Shown piece by piece: positions 51,535-62,349 of a stretch of DNA of 64,000 nucleotides. The first letter of the stretch is position 1. Each line of letters opens with the position of its first letter. The stretch comes from Phycicoccus sp. HDW14 (GTDB taxonomy: Bacteria > Actinomycetota > Actinomycetes > Actinomycetales > Dermatophilaceae), in the NCBI RefSeq assembly GCF_011383005.1, contig NZ_CP049935.1, positions 2,046,001 through 2,110,000 on the forward strand, written 5' to 3'. The notes beneath the pieces were generated by a model. It saw only the letters and a list, made by a program, of their open reading frames with translations, was not told the DNA's origin and searched no databases. The position numbers and the translations under genes are program-made.

Positions 51535-53739
51535 ATGGCCCCCCGACCGCGACACGACCTCGACGCACGCCCGAGACGGCGTGGCTCGCGGCGACGGTGC
51601 TCGTCGCGTTCGCCGTCGGCGCCTGGTCGCTGCGGCTCTGGGAGTGGAACCCGCAGAACCCCATCGCCCTCGGCTGGGACCACACCCAGATCTCGATGCA
51701 GCTCAAGGACATCCACGACCACGGCTGGTACTGGTCGAACCCCGACCTCGGGTTCCCGTTCGGGCAGAACGGCTCCCTCTTCCCCGAGCTCAACGTCGTG
51801 CACATGCTCGTGATCAAGGCCCTCGACCTCGTGCTGCCCGGCACCTTCGCCGCGGGCAGCGTCTACTTCGTCCTGTCCTTCCCACTCACCGGCGCCACCG
51901 GCTACCTGCTCGCCCGCAGCCAGCACCTCTCGCGGCCGGCCGGCTTGGTCGTCGGGGTGCTGTTCGCGAACGCCCCCGGGCACGCCGAGCGCTTCGGTCA
52001 CCTCTACCTCGCGCAGTACTGGGTGGTGCCGGTCGCGATGTGGCTCGTGCTCGAGGTGGCCCGCGGGCGTGCCCTGCTGACCCCCGCCGGCACCGGCACG
52101 CCCCGGTGGCGCGGGGGCCGCACGCTCGTCACCGTCGCGGCGGTCCTCGTCGTCGGGCTGAGCGGGGTCTACTACGTCGCGTTCACCCTCGTGCTGCTGC
52201 TCGTGGCCGCCGTGGCCCGCCGGGTCGTCGGCTCGCCCGTCGACCTGTTCCGGGGCCTCGCGGTGATGGCCGGCATCGTCGTCGGCATCGCCCTCCCGCT
52301 GGCCGCCTCCCGCCTCGGCGCGCACGGCGTCCTCGTCACCGGCCGGGTCCCGGCGCAGCGCAACCCCGCCGAGTCCGAGCTGTTCGCCGGCAAGCTGATG
52401 GACCTCGTCCTGCCCTGGCCCGGCCACCGCGTCCCGGGCCTGGAGTACCTGACCTTCGCCTACCGCACCGCGACCCGCGCGACCGTCGAGACCTCGGCCC
52501 TCGGGGTCGTCGGCACGGCCGGGATGGTCGGCCTCGCGCTCATCGGCCTCTTCGCCCTGCTCGCCGGGCGGCGGGCGAGTGCCGAGCACTCCCGGTGGTC
52601 CGGGCTGATGCTCGTCGCGTTCCTCTTCTACACGGTCGGCGGGCTCGGGTCGTTCGTCGCGGTGTTCGCGACCCCGCAGGTGCGCACGTGGTCGCGGATG
52701 TCGCTGTTCGTCCTCGTCCTCGCGCTGCTGGCGGTGGGCTCGTGGCTGACCCGCCTGCAGCGCCGGCGCGGGGTGCTCACCGCCGGGCTCGTCGCCGGTC
52801 TGCTCGTCGTCGTCGGCAGCCTCGACCAGACCAACCCGGCCCTGGCCGCCGACCACCGGGCGATCGACCGCGAGATGGCCGGGCTGCGGGCCTACACCTC
52901 GTCCCTGGAGCAGACCCTGGGGCCGGCTGCGGGTCTTCCAGATCCCCGTGCTGCCCTACCCCGAGACGCTCGGGCCGGAGCGGATGGAGGGCTACGACCA
53001 GCTCAAGCCCTACCTCGCCTCGCACGACCTGAGGTTCAGCGTCGCCGCCATGCGCGGCACCGCGGCGAGCACCTGGCAGTCGGCGGTCGACACCCGTGAC
53101 CTCGACGCGCTCGCCGCCGACCTGCGCTCGGCCGGGTTCTGCGCCCTCGAGGTCGACACCGAGGGCTTCTCGGCCGCGCAGGACCCCTCCGGCCGGCTCA
53201 CCGCCGCGTGGGGCAACCCCGTGGCCCGCACCCCCGACGGCACGTTCGTCGCCTGGGACCTGCGCAGGGCCGGCGCCGCGGGCGAGGGCGACGCCGCCCG
53301 GCGCGCGCAGCTCCTCGAGCCGGTGCTCGTGTCGGTCGGCGGCTTCGAGCCCGAGGAGGTCGACGGCGAGCTCGGCCAGTACCTCGGTCCGCTCGGCGGC
53401 CTCTCGGTCGCGAACCCCGGTGCACCCGTCCGGGTCTCGATGGCGATGGAGGTGCGCGCGGTCGGCACCTCGAGCCGCGAGCTGACCGTCAGCGACGGCG
53501 ACACGGTGCTGGCGCGGGTCACGGCCTCCCCGGACGTGCCGACCCGCCTGTCCCTCAGCGTCGACGCCCGCCGCGGCGTCACCGACCTCGTGGTCCGGGT
53601 GTCCGGGCCCACCGAGAAGGAGTCCTCCGGCGACCGCGTCACCACGGCCTTCCTCACCGGCCTCACGGTCACCGCGGAGGGCGACCGGCGGGCGGTGTCA
53701 CTGCTCGACCAGGTCGCGACGGGCTGGGTCCTCCCGTGA
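51535..53739 (+). CDS. YfhO/GT-C-like membrane protein with a large C-terminal outer domain (two frame breaks)
   Basis: About 735 residues after repair: roughly ten membrane helices (35-480), then a ~250-residue soluble domain. The first loop is WNPQNPIALGWDHTQISMQ, with GFPFGQNGSLFPELNVVHM, similar to the YfhO group thought to glycosylate lipoteichoic acid or flip sugars (inference). The N-terminal break at CCC 51570-51572 is a single missing base. The second near GGGG 52919-52922 needs two missing bases or one extra, so it is less certain. Its GTGA stop overlaps the next gene, giving a two-gene unit. The start is ATG 51535, because it alone gives a cytoplasmic leader. Confidence 0.68.
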
Positions 53740-55248
53740 CCCCGGCGCCGGCCCGGCGCGGATGGCTCCTGCCGTGGCTGGCCCTGGCCGCCCTGGCCGT
53801 CGTGCGGGCCGGTGTCGTCGACGAGCGCGACCCCTACTGGCAGGTGCGCGCCGGCCTCGAGAACCTGCGCGGGGCGCCGCTCTCGCGCCCCGACTCCTGG
53901 AGCTGGGCGCCCGTCGACCGGCTCTTCACCCAGACCTCGCCGGCCTGGAACGACGCGCTCGCGACGGGCTGGCACGCCGCGGGCTTCGCCGGCTTCTTCG
54001 GGTCTCCCTCGCCTCGATGCTGCTCTTCACCACGCTCGTCCTGGCGACCGCACGCCGGCTCGGGGCGCGTCCGCTCCCGGCCCTCGGCGGCGTCCTCGCC
54101 GTCCTGCTCCTCGCCCTGCCGATGGTCTCGCCGCGCGCCACCCTCGTGGCCCAGTCGCTCTTCCTCGCGGCGGTGCTCGGTGCCGACCGGGTGCGCGGGC
54201 CGGCCGCCCGCCTGCCGGTCCTCGCCCTCGGGGCCGGCGGGCTGCTCGGCGGCTTCGCGGTCGCTTCCGCCGGCAGCTGGGTCCACCTCTCCTGGCTGCT
54301 GCTGGCGCCGGCCCTGTGGCTCGCCGTCGTCGTCCTCTGCCTCGCGACGCCGTCCCTCGGCCGGGTCCGCGGGGTGGTCGTCGTGGTGGCCACGGGTCTC
54401 GGGCTGGGGGCGGGCGTGCTCGCCGGCCCGTACGGCACGCAGGTCTGGGCGGTCACGCGCACGGTGCAGGACGCCGCCGACGGCGTCATCCTCGAGTGGA
54501 TGTCCCCGGCGGCCCCGGGGCTGGCGCTGCGGTGGCTGCCCACGGCGGCGGTCGCCCTCGTCCTGGCCGTCGTCGGCGTCGTGCGCACCCTCCGCCGGTG
54601 GCCGGACCGGGCCCGCGACCCCCGGGTCGGGCTCGCGGCCGCCCTGCTGGTGCTCGCGGCCCCGGCGGCGGCGGGTGGCCTGCTCGGGGTGCGGTTCGTC
54701 GGCCTGGCCCTGCTGACCCTCGCCCCGCTCGCGGCGGTCGGGGCCACCCGCCTCGCGTCGCGCGCCGGGGCCCGGGCTCGTGCGGTCGAGCCGACCGGGG
54801 CCTTCCGCAGCCCGGTGGTGCGGCGGTGGTCGGTCGGCGCCCCCTGGCGGGTCGTCGGGTGGCTCACGCTGGTGCTGCTCGGCCCGCTCGTCCTGCTCGC
54901 CGGTGCCCGGCTCGGGCGGCCGGCCGAGGCGGCCGTCGTCGACGCCCTCCCCCGCGGCTGCCGGCTGGTGTCCGACCCGGCGTCGGCGGGGCCGATCCTG
55001 CTGCTGCGCCCCGACGTCCGCGTGTGGATCGACACGCGCGCCGACTACTGGGGGCCGAGCGCAACCGGGAGGCCCTCGACGTCCTGTCCGGCTCCGCCAC
55101 CGACGTGCCGGCGGTGGCGGGTGCCACCTGCGCCGTGCTGTCGGCCGCCGACGTACCGACCGGGCGGCTCGCGGCGGCCCTCGACGCGGACCCGGCGTGG
55201 CGAGCCGCCGGCTCGGTGCCGGGGCTCGGGGTGTGGGTGCGGCGCTGA
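53736..55248 (+). CDS. GT-C-like polytopic membrane protein, paralogue 3 (two frame breaks)
   Basis: About 504 residues after repair, about ten membrane helices. The first loop is VDERDPYWQVRAGLENLRG followed by WSWAPVDRLFTQTSPAWNDAL, and the C-terminal domain has VSDPASAGPILLLRPDVRVWIDTRADYWG. These match the loop and C-terminal positions of paralogues 1 and 4. Breaks lie at GGG 54000-54002 and the five-G run 55050-55054; each is healed by one base. GTG 53736 overlaps the stop of the YfhO-like gene. No family with a proven function is recognised. Confidence 0.68.
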
Positions 55249-55255
55249 CCCTCGC

Positions 55256-55705
55256 TCAGGCGGCGGGGCGCTGCCGGAAGGTCACCCGGAGGTGGCCGAG
55301 GAAGGAGAGGCTGACCACCAGCACGAGGACGAGCAGCTGGGCGACGAAGGGCCGCAGCCCGAACGCCTCGACGCACAGCGGCACGCCGACGAGGCTCGTG
55401 GCCGCGCCCGTCCACCAGATGCCGAGGAACGTGGCGACCTGCCGCCCGAGCGGACCGTCGGCCCGGAAGACCAGGCCCCGGTAGGCCGGGAAGGCGAAGG
55501 CGATGGCGCTCAGCTGGGCCGCGACGAGCCCGACGAGGTAGTGCGCCCCGAGGGCCAGCGCGCCGCCGAGCACCGACAGGTAGACGACCTGGGTCACGCC
55601 GCCGACGACGCCGTAGCGCACGACGACGGGCAGCGACGCCCACGTGCGCCGGAGCCGCCCGAGGTCGGGAGCGACCGGCGCGGGGGCCAGGGTCGGCTGG
55701 GCCAT
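55256..55705 (-). CDS. gtrA: GtrA-family membrane protein
   Basis: 149 residues with four helices (about 28-50, 52-75, 88-110, 118-140) and the GtrA signature RYGVVGGVTQVVYLSVLGG and LSFLGHLRVTFRQRP at the C-terminus. GtrA proteins are thought to flip or help translocate undecaprenyl-linked glucose or other sugars. It converges with paralogue 3 (seven-base gap). Start ATG 55705; 276 bases separate it from the next plus-strand gene and hold no recognised gene. A GtrB-like glycosyltransferase lies 5.4 kb away. Confidence 0.85.
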   Translation of the reverse strand: MAQPTLAPAPVAPDLGRLRRTWASLPVVVRYGVVGGVTQVVYLSVLGGALALGAHYLVGLVAAQLSAIAFAFPAYRGLVFRADGPLGRQVATFLGIWWTGAATSLVGVPLCVEAFGLRPFVAQLLVLVLVVSLSFLGHLRVTFRQRPAA

Positions 55706-55981
55706 CGGACTCCTTCGGGCGTCGGGCGGTGTGGGACGGACGCCGGCCACGCTAGGGCCGCCCCGGCTCCGGCGCCCAGAGGCCGGGCCCGCATTGGGGC
55801 CGTTCGGCCGACGGCCCGGGACGAACGGGGTACCGGGCGGGCACCGGCCCGCGTCACGGGCGGCCGCCGCAGGGGCGAAAGACCCGAACGGACGATGCGA
55901 CCCGCATCCGCCCCGGCCGCCCCGGCCGCTATCTTCGCTGCGGCGGGACCGGCACCGGCTGCCGACGGCGAGGAGTGTGAC

Positions 55982-57411
55982 GTGGACGAGCGGACGGCGG
56001 TCCTCGACGCCGAGCCCGAGGACCGCACGGACCGCCCCTGGCGCATCCCGCTGGCCGGCCGGCTGACCCCCGTCGTCCTGCTCGTCGTCGTCGCCGCGGT
56101 CCAGACCCTCCACCGGGTCGACGACCCCGACACGTGGTGGCACCTGCGCACGGGCGCCGAGCTGCGCCGGTCCCTCGACCTCGTCGGGCCCGACCCCTGG
56201 AGTCCGTTCACGACGCACGAGTGGATCCGCCACCAGTGGCTGGGCGACCTGCTGATGGCCGGCGTCCACGACGTCGCGGGGCTGGCGGGCGTCGCCTGGC
56301 TGGTCACCGCGTTCGCCGTGACCACCGTCGTCGCCGCCTACTCCGTCGCCCGGCGCCGCGCCTCCGTCCTCGTGTCGGCGGGGGTCGCCGTCGTCGCGCT
56401 CGTCGGGGCCTCGATGACGCTCTCGGCCCGTCCGCAGTCGATCTCGTTGCCGCTCACCGTGATCGCTGCAGGCGTGTGGCTGTCGACAGCGCACGACCAC
56501 CGCCCCCGGTGGTGGCTCGCCCCGCTCACCTGGGCGTGGGCCTGCTGCCACGGCTTCTGGTTCCTCGTCCCCGCGCTCGGCGCGGTCGTCGTCGTGGGCC
56601 TCGTCCTCGAGCGCGCCCCGGCCCGGGCCGTCGTCCGGTCGTCGGCGCTGGCCGCGGCGACCCTCGTCGTGGCCGCCCTCACCCCGGTCGGTCCGCGACT
56701 GCTCACGGCGCCGTTCGAGGTCAGCACGATCACCGGCTTCATCGAGGAGTGGCTGCCGCCGTCGCCCGGCGCCCCCGCGTTCGTGGCCGGCTGCGCGATG
56801 GCCGTCGTGCTCGTCGTGCTCTGGTCGCTCGGGGACCCCCCGCACTGGGCCGAGGTGGGCGTCCTCGTCGTCGCGGCCTACCTCCTGGTCGCCCACGGCC
56901 GCACGGTCTCCCTGGCGGCCGTGCTCCTCGTCCCCCTGCTGGCGGCCGCCGTGCAGCGCCGGGTGCCGCTCGAGCGCGAGCGCACCGGGCGGACCGAGGT
57001 GCTCGCCGTGTCCGTCGCCGCCGTTCTCGGCCTCGGGCTCACGGCCCTCGTCGCGCCGGCGCAGGCGAGCACGCCCGTCGGCTTCCCGACGGCGCTCTCG
57101 CCGAGGCTGTCCGCGCTGCCGGCCGGCACGGTCGTCTGCAACGACTACGACGCCGGCGGCTGGCTCTGGTGGTCCCACCCGGACCTCGTCCCGGTCATCG
57201 ACGGTCGCACCGAGCTCTACACGCCGGAGGACCTGCGGGCCTACACGCGGTTCGTCGCCGGCGGTCCCGGGACCGAGGCCGAGGTGCAGCGCCGGGGGTG
57301 CGCGGCGGCCCTGGTGCGCGACGGCTCCCCGCCGCCGACACGCTCGTGCGCTCCGGGTGGGACGTCGACGCGCAGGGTGGCGGCTGGCAGCTGGTGCTCC
57401 CGGCCCGCTGA
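55982..57411 (+). CDS. GT-C-like polytopic membrane protein, paralogue 4 (reading frame broken)
   Basis: About 476 residues after repair, ten or so helices. The clearest member of the set: first loop HRVDDPDTWWHLRTGAELRR then FTTHEWIRHQWLGDL, and a C-terminal domain CNDYDAGGWLWWSHPDLVPVIDGRTELYTP. The Asp-Pro-Asp with adjacent His is a plausible GT-C acidic centre. GTG 55982 has GAGGAG six bases upstream and is preferred to the upstream ATG. The break is at CCCC 57327-57330. It converges with the next gene, nine bases apart. Activity is inferred. Confidence 0.72.
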
Positions 57412-57420
57412 CCGCGGGCC

Positions 57421-59207
57421 TCAGCCGCACCCGAGGGCGGCAGCGACCCCCGGTCCGGGACGGAGCACGAGCAGCTCCGTCCGCGCACTCCTCGCGAACC
57501 CGGGGTACCGGTGCGCGACCTCGTACTCCCCCACCGCGCGCGACCAGTCGGTGGCCCAGGCGTCGGCGAGCGGCGGTGTGCCGGAGGCCGGCACGATGAC
57601 CCACGCCCGCGCCCGCTCCTGGCACGACACCTTCGAGAGGGCCAGCCGGGCCGACTCCACACCGCCCGACCACGCCGTGTAGAGGTGCGCGCGCCCCAGC
57701 GGCGGCCCGCCCAGGACGAGGGCGGCCGCGGGCTCGGTGCCGCTGAGGTCGACGACCGGGGTGCGCTCGTCGAGGCCGCCCCGGAGTGCCACCTCGTGCA
57801 GCGGCCCGAGCGCCGCCGCTGCCGCCGGTGCCACGTCGAGGGTCCCCCGAGGACGCGGACGGGCTCGGTGGCGCGGCCGGGCTGCGCGCCGAGCGGACCG
57901 TCCCACCACAGGGCGGCCACCATGACGACGACGCACGAGGTGGCCGCGACGAGGAGACCGGCCGCGACCGACGGAGACCGCCGGGCAGCCGACGAGGCCT
58001 CGGCCGCCGTGGGGCGGTCGGTGCAGCGGACGACGTGCAGGGCGGCGAGGAGCACCCAGGCGACGCTCGTCTGTCCGGCCGTGGTCAGCAGGGCCCGGTT
58101 GGACCCCACGGCGTACAGGTACGGGACGAGGGCGAGCAGGACGAGCACGGGCAGGACCGTGCGGCGCCGGTCGGGCTCCCATCCCCACAGCGCCGTCAGG
58201 GCCAGGCCGAGGAGCACCACACCGAGGCCCAGCGCGCGGTAGCCGTTGGTGGCCTGGGACAGCAGCTGGACGGCCAGCCACGCCGTCGCGATGCCGACCA
58301 CCGTGAGCACCGGGGCGACGAGCACGTCGACCCGCGCCACGTCGTCGTCGGCGTGCCGGCGGCCGAGCAGCCACGCGCCGAGCACCACGAGCAGCGGGAC
58401 CGCGAGGAGCAGGCTCCCGACGTCGACCGGGCCCAGGCCGAGCAGCTGGGCAAGGCTGGGGTAGGCCCCGATCCGGTCGACGACGTCGAACCCGCCGACG
58501 AGGTAGCGGACGGCCTCGGCGGGGGTCATCCGCGCGAGCACGAGGACCACCGCCAGCCCGGCGAGCAGACCGAGCACGGCGGCCCCGAGGGCGCGCAGCG
58601 GAGGACGCGCCCAGACCGCGAGGACGATGACGGCCAGCGCGAGGGCCACCGCGGACGTCGGCTTCGCGACGAACGTGACGCAGGCGCCGACGCCGACGAG
58701 CACCCCTCCCCCGACCGGACGCCCCCGCTGCAGGCGGGCCACGCCCCACGCGGCGAGCAGCAGGCCGACGAGGGCGAGCGAGCGGTAGCTGAGGACCCGC
58801 ACCTCGAGGAGGAAGACGACCTGCGCCGACGCGGCCGCGGCCGTCGCGCCGACGGCGAGCGGGAGGCGTCGAGGGTGGCGGACGACGAGCGCGGCGGCCT
58901 CGACGAAGCACCCGGCGGCCACCGCACCGACGAGGAGGTCGCCCACGAGCCGGAAGAGCCCGATGTCGTTGCCGCACAGGGCCAGCAGCGGGTGGACCAG
59001 GAACGGGAAGAGGTAGACCTCGCCGGCCGGCACCGACGCCTCGGGAAAGCGCACGAGGCGCAGCACGTAGCTCTCGTCGATGGGGTCCAGCCCGCGCCAC
59101 GCGGAGCCGAGGAGCAGCACGAGGACCGCCGCGGACACGACCGCGACGAGGACGAGCGGGAGGGTGGCCGCCGACCCGCGACGGTCCGGCCCGGCCGGCT
59201 CAGCCAC
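57421..59207 (-). CDS. GT-C-like polytopic membrane protein of the aminosugar unit (reading frame broken)
   Basis: About 595 residues after repair: about twelve helices with first loop RGLDPIDESYVLRLVRFPEAS, followed by a C-terminal soluble tail (VSCQERARAWVIVPASGTPPLAD...). This layout is that of GT-C glycosyltransferases using polyprenyl-phosphate sugars; Asp-x-x-Asp/Glu in loop 1 is the usual catalytic site. GTG 59207 overlaps the acetyltransferase stop by eight bases, so it is the last gene of a four-gene operon. The break is at the five-C run 57844-57848. Confidence 0.73.
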
Positions 59208-59967
59208 GGCGCAGGTGCACCGTGGTCCAGGCGGACACCGGCCTCAGCCCGAGGGTGCACCACACGCGCTGGACGGCGGTGTTCGAGGCCTGCGTCGAGA
59301 TGACGACCCGCTGGGCCCCGTCCGCACCGGCACGGGCGAGGACGCCTGCGAGCAGCGCCCGGTACACCCCCCGGCCCCGGTGGTCGGGGTGGGTGCCGGC
59401 GAGCAGCACCTCGACGCCGCGGCCGCCGTCGACGCGCGCGGTCGTGGCGACCGCGGCCGGGACCCCGTCGACGAGCTGGAGGAGGACGTCCTCCGGGTGC
59501 TCGCGCGCGGTGCGGCCGGCCCACTCCACGTAGCCCGCGAGCACGAGGTCGGGCGGGAAGTCGGGGGACGCGAGGTAGTGCGTCGGGTAGTCGGCGAAGG
59601 TCGCGGCGACGAGCTCCTCCACGGCCGGCGCCAGCGCGGGGGCGTCGGCCAGCGACACCGGCCCCGGCTCCCCTCCGGAAGGAACGTCAGCGACCTCCCC
59701 CGCCCAGTAGACGAGGGTGTCGGCGGGCAGGACCTGCAGGCCGCGGCGCACCAGCTCGCCGGCGAGCCCGACCCGGTCGGCGGGCCAGCGGGCGACGGTC
59801 ACCGCGGGCGCGAGCCGCTCGAGGTCGTCGACGACGTGTTGCGCGGCCTGGGCGTCGGTCGTGTCGCGCCCCACGGTCAGCCGGGCCACGGGGAACCCGA
59901 AGCGTCGGGTGTCGAGCTCGCTCGCGCTCGTGCGGATCCCGGTGCCCTCGAGGTCGTCCCAGCTCAT
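59200..59967 (-). CDS. GNAT acetyltransferase, WecD-like by context
   Basis: 255 residues. The C-terminal GNAT domain has AGTHPDHRGRGVYRALLAGVL (acetyl-CoA loop) and VVISTQASNTAVQRVWCTLGLRPVSAWTTVHLR. The N-terminal half RTSASELDTRRFGFPVARLTV resembles the WecD/RffC N-domain (ExLDTxxFG). In enterobacteria WecD acetylates dTDP-fucosamine made by WecE; here the WecE-like gene lies directly upstream with a four-base overlap. So acetylation of a dTDP-4-amino-4,6-dideoxysugar is the most likely reaction (inference from motif plus context). Start ATG 59967. Confidence 0.78.
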   Translation of the reverse strand: MSWDDLEGTGIRTSASELDTRRFGFPVARLTVGRDTTDAQAAQHVVDDLERLAPAVTVARWPADRVGLAGELVRRGLQVLPADTLVYWAGEVADVPSGGEPGPVSLADAPALAPAVEELVAATFADYPTHYLASPDFPPDLVLAGYVEWAGRTAREHPEDVLLQLVDGVPAAVATTARVDGGRGVEVLLAGTHPDHRGRGVYRALLAGVLARAGADGAQRVVISTQASNTAVQRVWCTLGLRPVSAWTTVHLRRG

Positions 59968-61145
59968 GCCACGGGACGATAGGCGGTCACTGCCGAGACC
60001 ACCCGGTCGACCTCCGGCGTGGTGAGGCCGGCGTGCAGCGGGAGCCGCACGAGGCGTGCGGCCACGTCCGCGGTGACGGTGCAGGGCCGGGGCGTGCGCC
60101 CGAGCCTGCGCCCACCCGGTGAGGAGTCCAGCGGCTGGTAGTGGAAGACCGCCGAGACCTCCTGCGTGCCGAGGTGGTGGATGATGCCGGCCTGGTCGGC
60201 CGCGGAGGGCATCAGCAGGTAGTAGAGGTGGGCCGGGTGCTCGGCACCGTCCGGCACGACCATCTGCTGCACCCCGTGGGCGGCGGCCCACGGCGCCAGC
60301 TCGGCGGCGTAGCGGTCCCAGACCCGGTGGCGCCGCGCCTGGATCTCGTCGAAGGCCTCGAGCTGGGCGACGAGGACGGCCGCCTGCAGCTCGCTCGGGA
60401 GGTAGGAGGACCCCTGGTCCTGCCACGTGTACTTGTCGACCTCGCCGCGCAGGAAGCGGGAGCGGTCGGTTCCCTTCTCCCGCACCACCTCTGCCCGCGC
60501 GCGCAGGGCTGGGTCGTTGACGACCAGCGCCCCGCCCTCGCCGCTCGTGACGTTCTTGGTGTCGTGGAAGCTCTGCGTCGCGAAGGTGCCGAAGGACCCG
60601 AGGGGGCGGCCCCGCCACGCACCACCGAGGCCGTGGGCGTTGTCCTCGACGAGGGCCAGGCCGCGCGCGTCGCAGAGGGCCCGGAGCCGCTCGACGTCGG
60701 CGGCGACCCCGCCGTAGTGCACGACGAAGACGGCCCGGGTCCGCTCGGTCAGCGCGTCGGCGACCGCGTCGACGTCGAGGTTGAGGGTGTCCGGGCGGAC
60801 GTCGACGAACACCGGGGTGGCCCCGCGGATGGCGATGGCCGTCGCGGTGGAGGTGAACGTGAAGCTCGGGCAGACGACCTCGTCGCCCGGTCCGAGGTCG
60901 AGGAGCACCGCGGCCAGCTCGAGCGCGTGGGTGCAGGAGGGCGTGAGGTGCACCGACCCACCGCCGAGCCGCTCGCGCAGCAGGGCCTCGGCCGTCCGGG
61001 TGTGGACGCCGTCGCCGTGCCACATCGGCGAGGCGAGGACCTGCGCGAGCAGCTCCTGCTCGCGGCCGGTGCGATAGGGAGCGGTGAACCGGACGGGGGC
61101 GACGACCCGCGTGGCAGCCGGGGCGCGCCGGGTGCGGACGGTCAC
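59964..61145 (-). CDS. wecE: WecE/RffA-type dTDP-4-amino-4,6-dideoxygalactose transaminase
   Basis: 393 residues of the DegT/DnrJ/EryC1/StrS family. FVVHYGGVAADV, VEDNAHGLGGAW and the PLP lysine in SFHDTKNVTSGEGGAL are visible (Lys in HDTKN as in WecE). It transfers an amino group from glutamate to dTDP-4-keto-6-deoxyglucose. GTG 61145 overlaps the glycosyltransferase stop by four bases, and the WecD-like gene follows with a four-base overlap. No rmlAB-type genes for the dTDP-sugar precursor are in this window. A product entering a surface polysaccharide is inferred from neighbours. Confidence 0.9.
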   Translation of the reverse strand: MTVRTRRAPAATRVVAPVRFTAPYRTGREQELLAQVLASPMWHGDGVHTRTAEALLRERLGGGSVHLTPSCTHALELAAVLLDLGPGDEVVCPSFTFTSTATAIAIRGATPVFVDVRPDTLNLDVDAVADALTERTRAVFVVHYGGVAADVERLRALCDARGLALVEDNAHGLGGAWRGRPLGSFGTFATQSFHDTKNVTSGEGGALVVNDPALRARAEVVREKGTDRSRFLRGEVDKYTWQDQGSSYLPSELQAAVLVAQLEAFDEIQARRHRVWDRYAAELAPWAAAHGVQQMVVPDGAEHPAHLYYLLMPSAADQAGIIHHLGTQEVSAVFHYQPLDSSPGGRRLGRTPRPCTVTADVAARLVRLPLHAGLTTPEVDRVVSAVTAYRPVA

Positions 61146-62191
61146 GACCGGTCCCCCAGCGCGGCGGCGCCGGTCGCGGCGGGTACCTCGAGGAGGCCAC
61201 CGGTGCGCAGCGGCTCGGGCCGCACGACGTACGCGGGTCGCTGCATCGAGCGGACGTGCAGGCGGCCCAGGTACTCCCCGACGATGCCGAGCGAGAGCAT
61301 CAGCGCGCCGGAGAGGATGCCGAGCATCGCGACGACCGTCGTGAAGCCGGCGACCTGGATCCGGCCGGTCCAGTACATCCCGAGGACGGCGACGAGGGCG
61401 ACGACCCCGAGCACCGACACCGCGAGGCCGAGCATCGTCACGAGGCGCAGGGGCAGGACGCTGTAGCCCGTCGCCATGTTCGCCGCGTGCTTGAGCAGGC
61501 CGCGGACGGTGTAGTTCGAGGTGCCGACGCTCCGGTGGTCCATGAGCACGGGGACGCGCTCGACCGAGGTCGTCGCCCACGACAGGACGACGTCGAGCGA
61601 GACGAACGGGTCGGTGACGTGGCTGAAGGCCTCGCGCAGGTCGGTGCGGAAGGCCCGGAAGGCGCTGACGTCACGTGCGTTCGGGACACCGGCGATGGCC
61701 AGGGCGGACTTGACGAGCCGCGAGGCGAACGAGCGGGCGGCGCCGTGCTCCTCGTCGACGGCGACCCCGTAGACGAGGTCGACGCGCGGGTCGGCGAGCG
61801 GGGCCAGGAGCGTCGCGACCTGGTCGGGGCGGTGCTGCAGGTCGTCGTCCATCGTGACCGTGACGGCGTACCGCGCGCGGGCCACACCGGCGAGGAGGGC
61901 GTTGTGCTGGCCGTAGTTGCGCCGCAGCTCGACGACCCGGACGAGGTGGGCGGCGTGCTCCGCGGCCACCGCACGGGCCGCGCCGGCGGTGTCGTCGGGC
62001 GAGCCGTCGACGACGAGGACGACCTCGTGGTGCGGGGTGAGCCCGGCGAGGACGGGGAGGAGGCCGCGGACGAGGTCGGCGACCGTGCCCTCGGAGCGGT
62101 AGCAGGGGACGACGACCGAGACGCCGCCCGGCCACGCGGCGCCGGACTGCGCGTCCGGGGACGTGCGGGAGGAGGGGTGCGTGTCCGACAC
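61142..62191 (-). CDS. GtrB/ArnC-like polyprenyl-phosphate glycosyltransferase (GT2)
   Basis: 349 residues: a GT-A domain with VVVPCYRSEGTV, LVVDGSPDDT and the nucleotide-metal DxD-like MDDDLQHRPDQ, then two C-terminal membrane helices (about 245-268, 280-305) and VGEYLGRLHVRSMQRP. It should load a sugar onto undecaprenyl phosphate on the cytoplasmic face; GtrA-like flipping and GT-C transfer would follow. First gene of the four-gene operon GT2-wecE-wecD-GT-C. The 195 bases upstream carry the ahcY terminator and presumably its promoter. Start ATG 62191, with GCAGGAGG upstream. Confidence 0.87.
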   Translation of the reverse strand: MSDTHPSSRTSPDAQSGAAWPGGVSVVVPCYRSEGTVADLVRGLLPVLAGLTPHHEVVLVVDGSPDDTAGAARAVAAEHAAHLVRVVELRRNYGQHNALLAGVARARYAVTVTMDDDLQHRPDQVATLLAPLADPRVDLVYGVAVDEEHGAARSFASRLVKSALAIAGVPNARDVSAFRAFRTDLREAFSHVTDPFVSLDVVLSWATTSVERVPVLMDHRSVGTSNYTVRGLLKHAANMATGYSVLPLRLVTMLGLAVSVLGVVALVAVLGMYWTGRIQVAGFTTVVAMLGILSGALMLSLGIVGEYLGRLHVRSMQRPAYVVRPEPLRTGGLLEVPAATGAAALGDRS

Positions 62192-62312
62192 CGTGAGCCT
62201 CCTGCAGAACCGTCCGACTGTGACGGGTCGACGCTAGGAGCGCGGGATCGCAGGGGGCGAGGGGACGCCGGGACAACTGGACGTTCGGCCGACCCGACTC
62301 GGGGCGGACGAC

Positions 62313-62349
62313 CGAGGGCGCCGCCGGGGAGTCCCCGACGGCGCCCTCG
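62313..62349 (-). terminator. Intrinsic terminator of ahcY
   Basis: CGAGGGCGCCGCCGGGG (62313-62329), loop AGT, CCCCGACGGCGCCCTCG (62333-62349): 16 of 17 positions pair. It starts 38 bases after the ahcY stop on the minus strand. It separates ahcY from the glycan operon. Confidence 0.8.
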
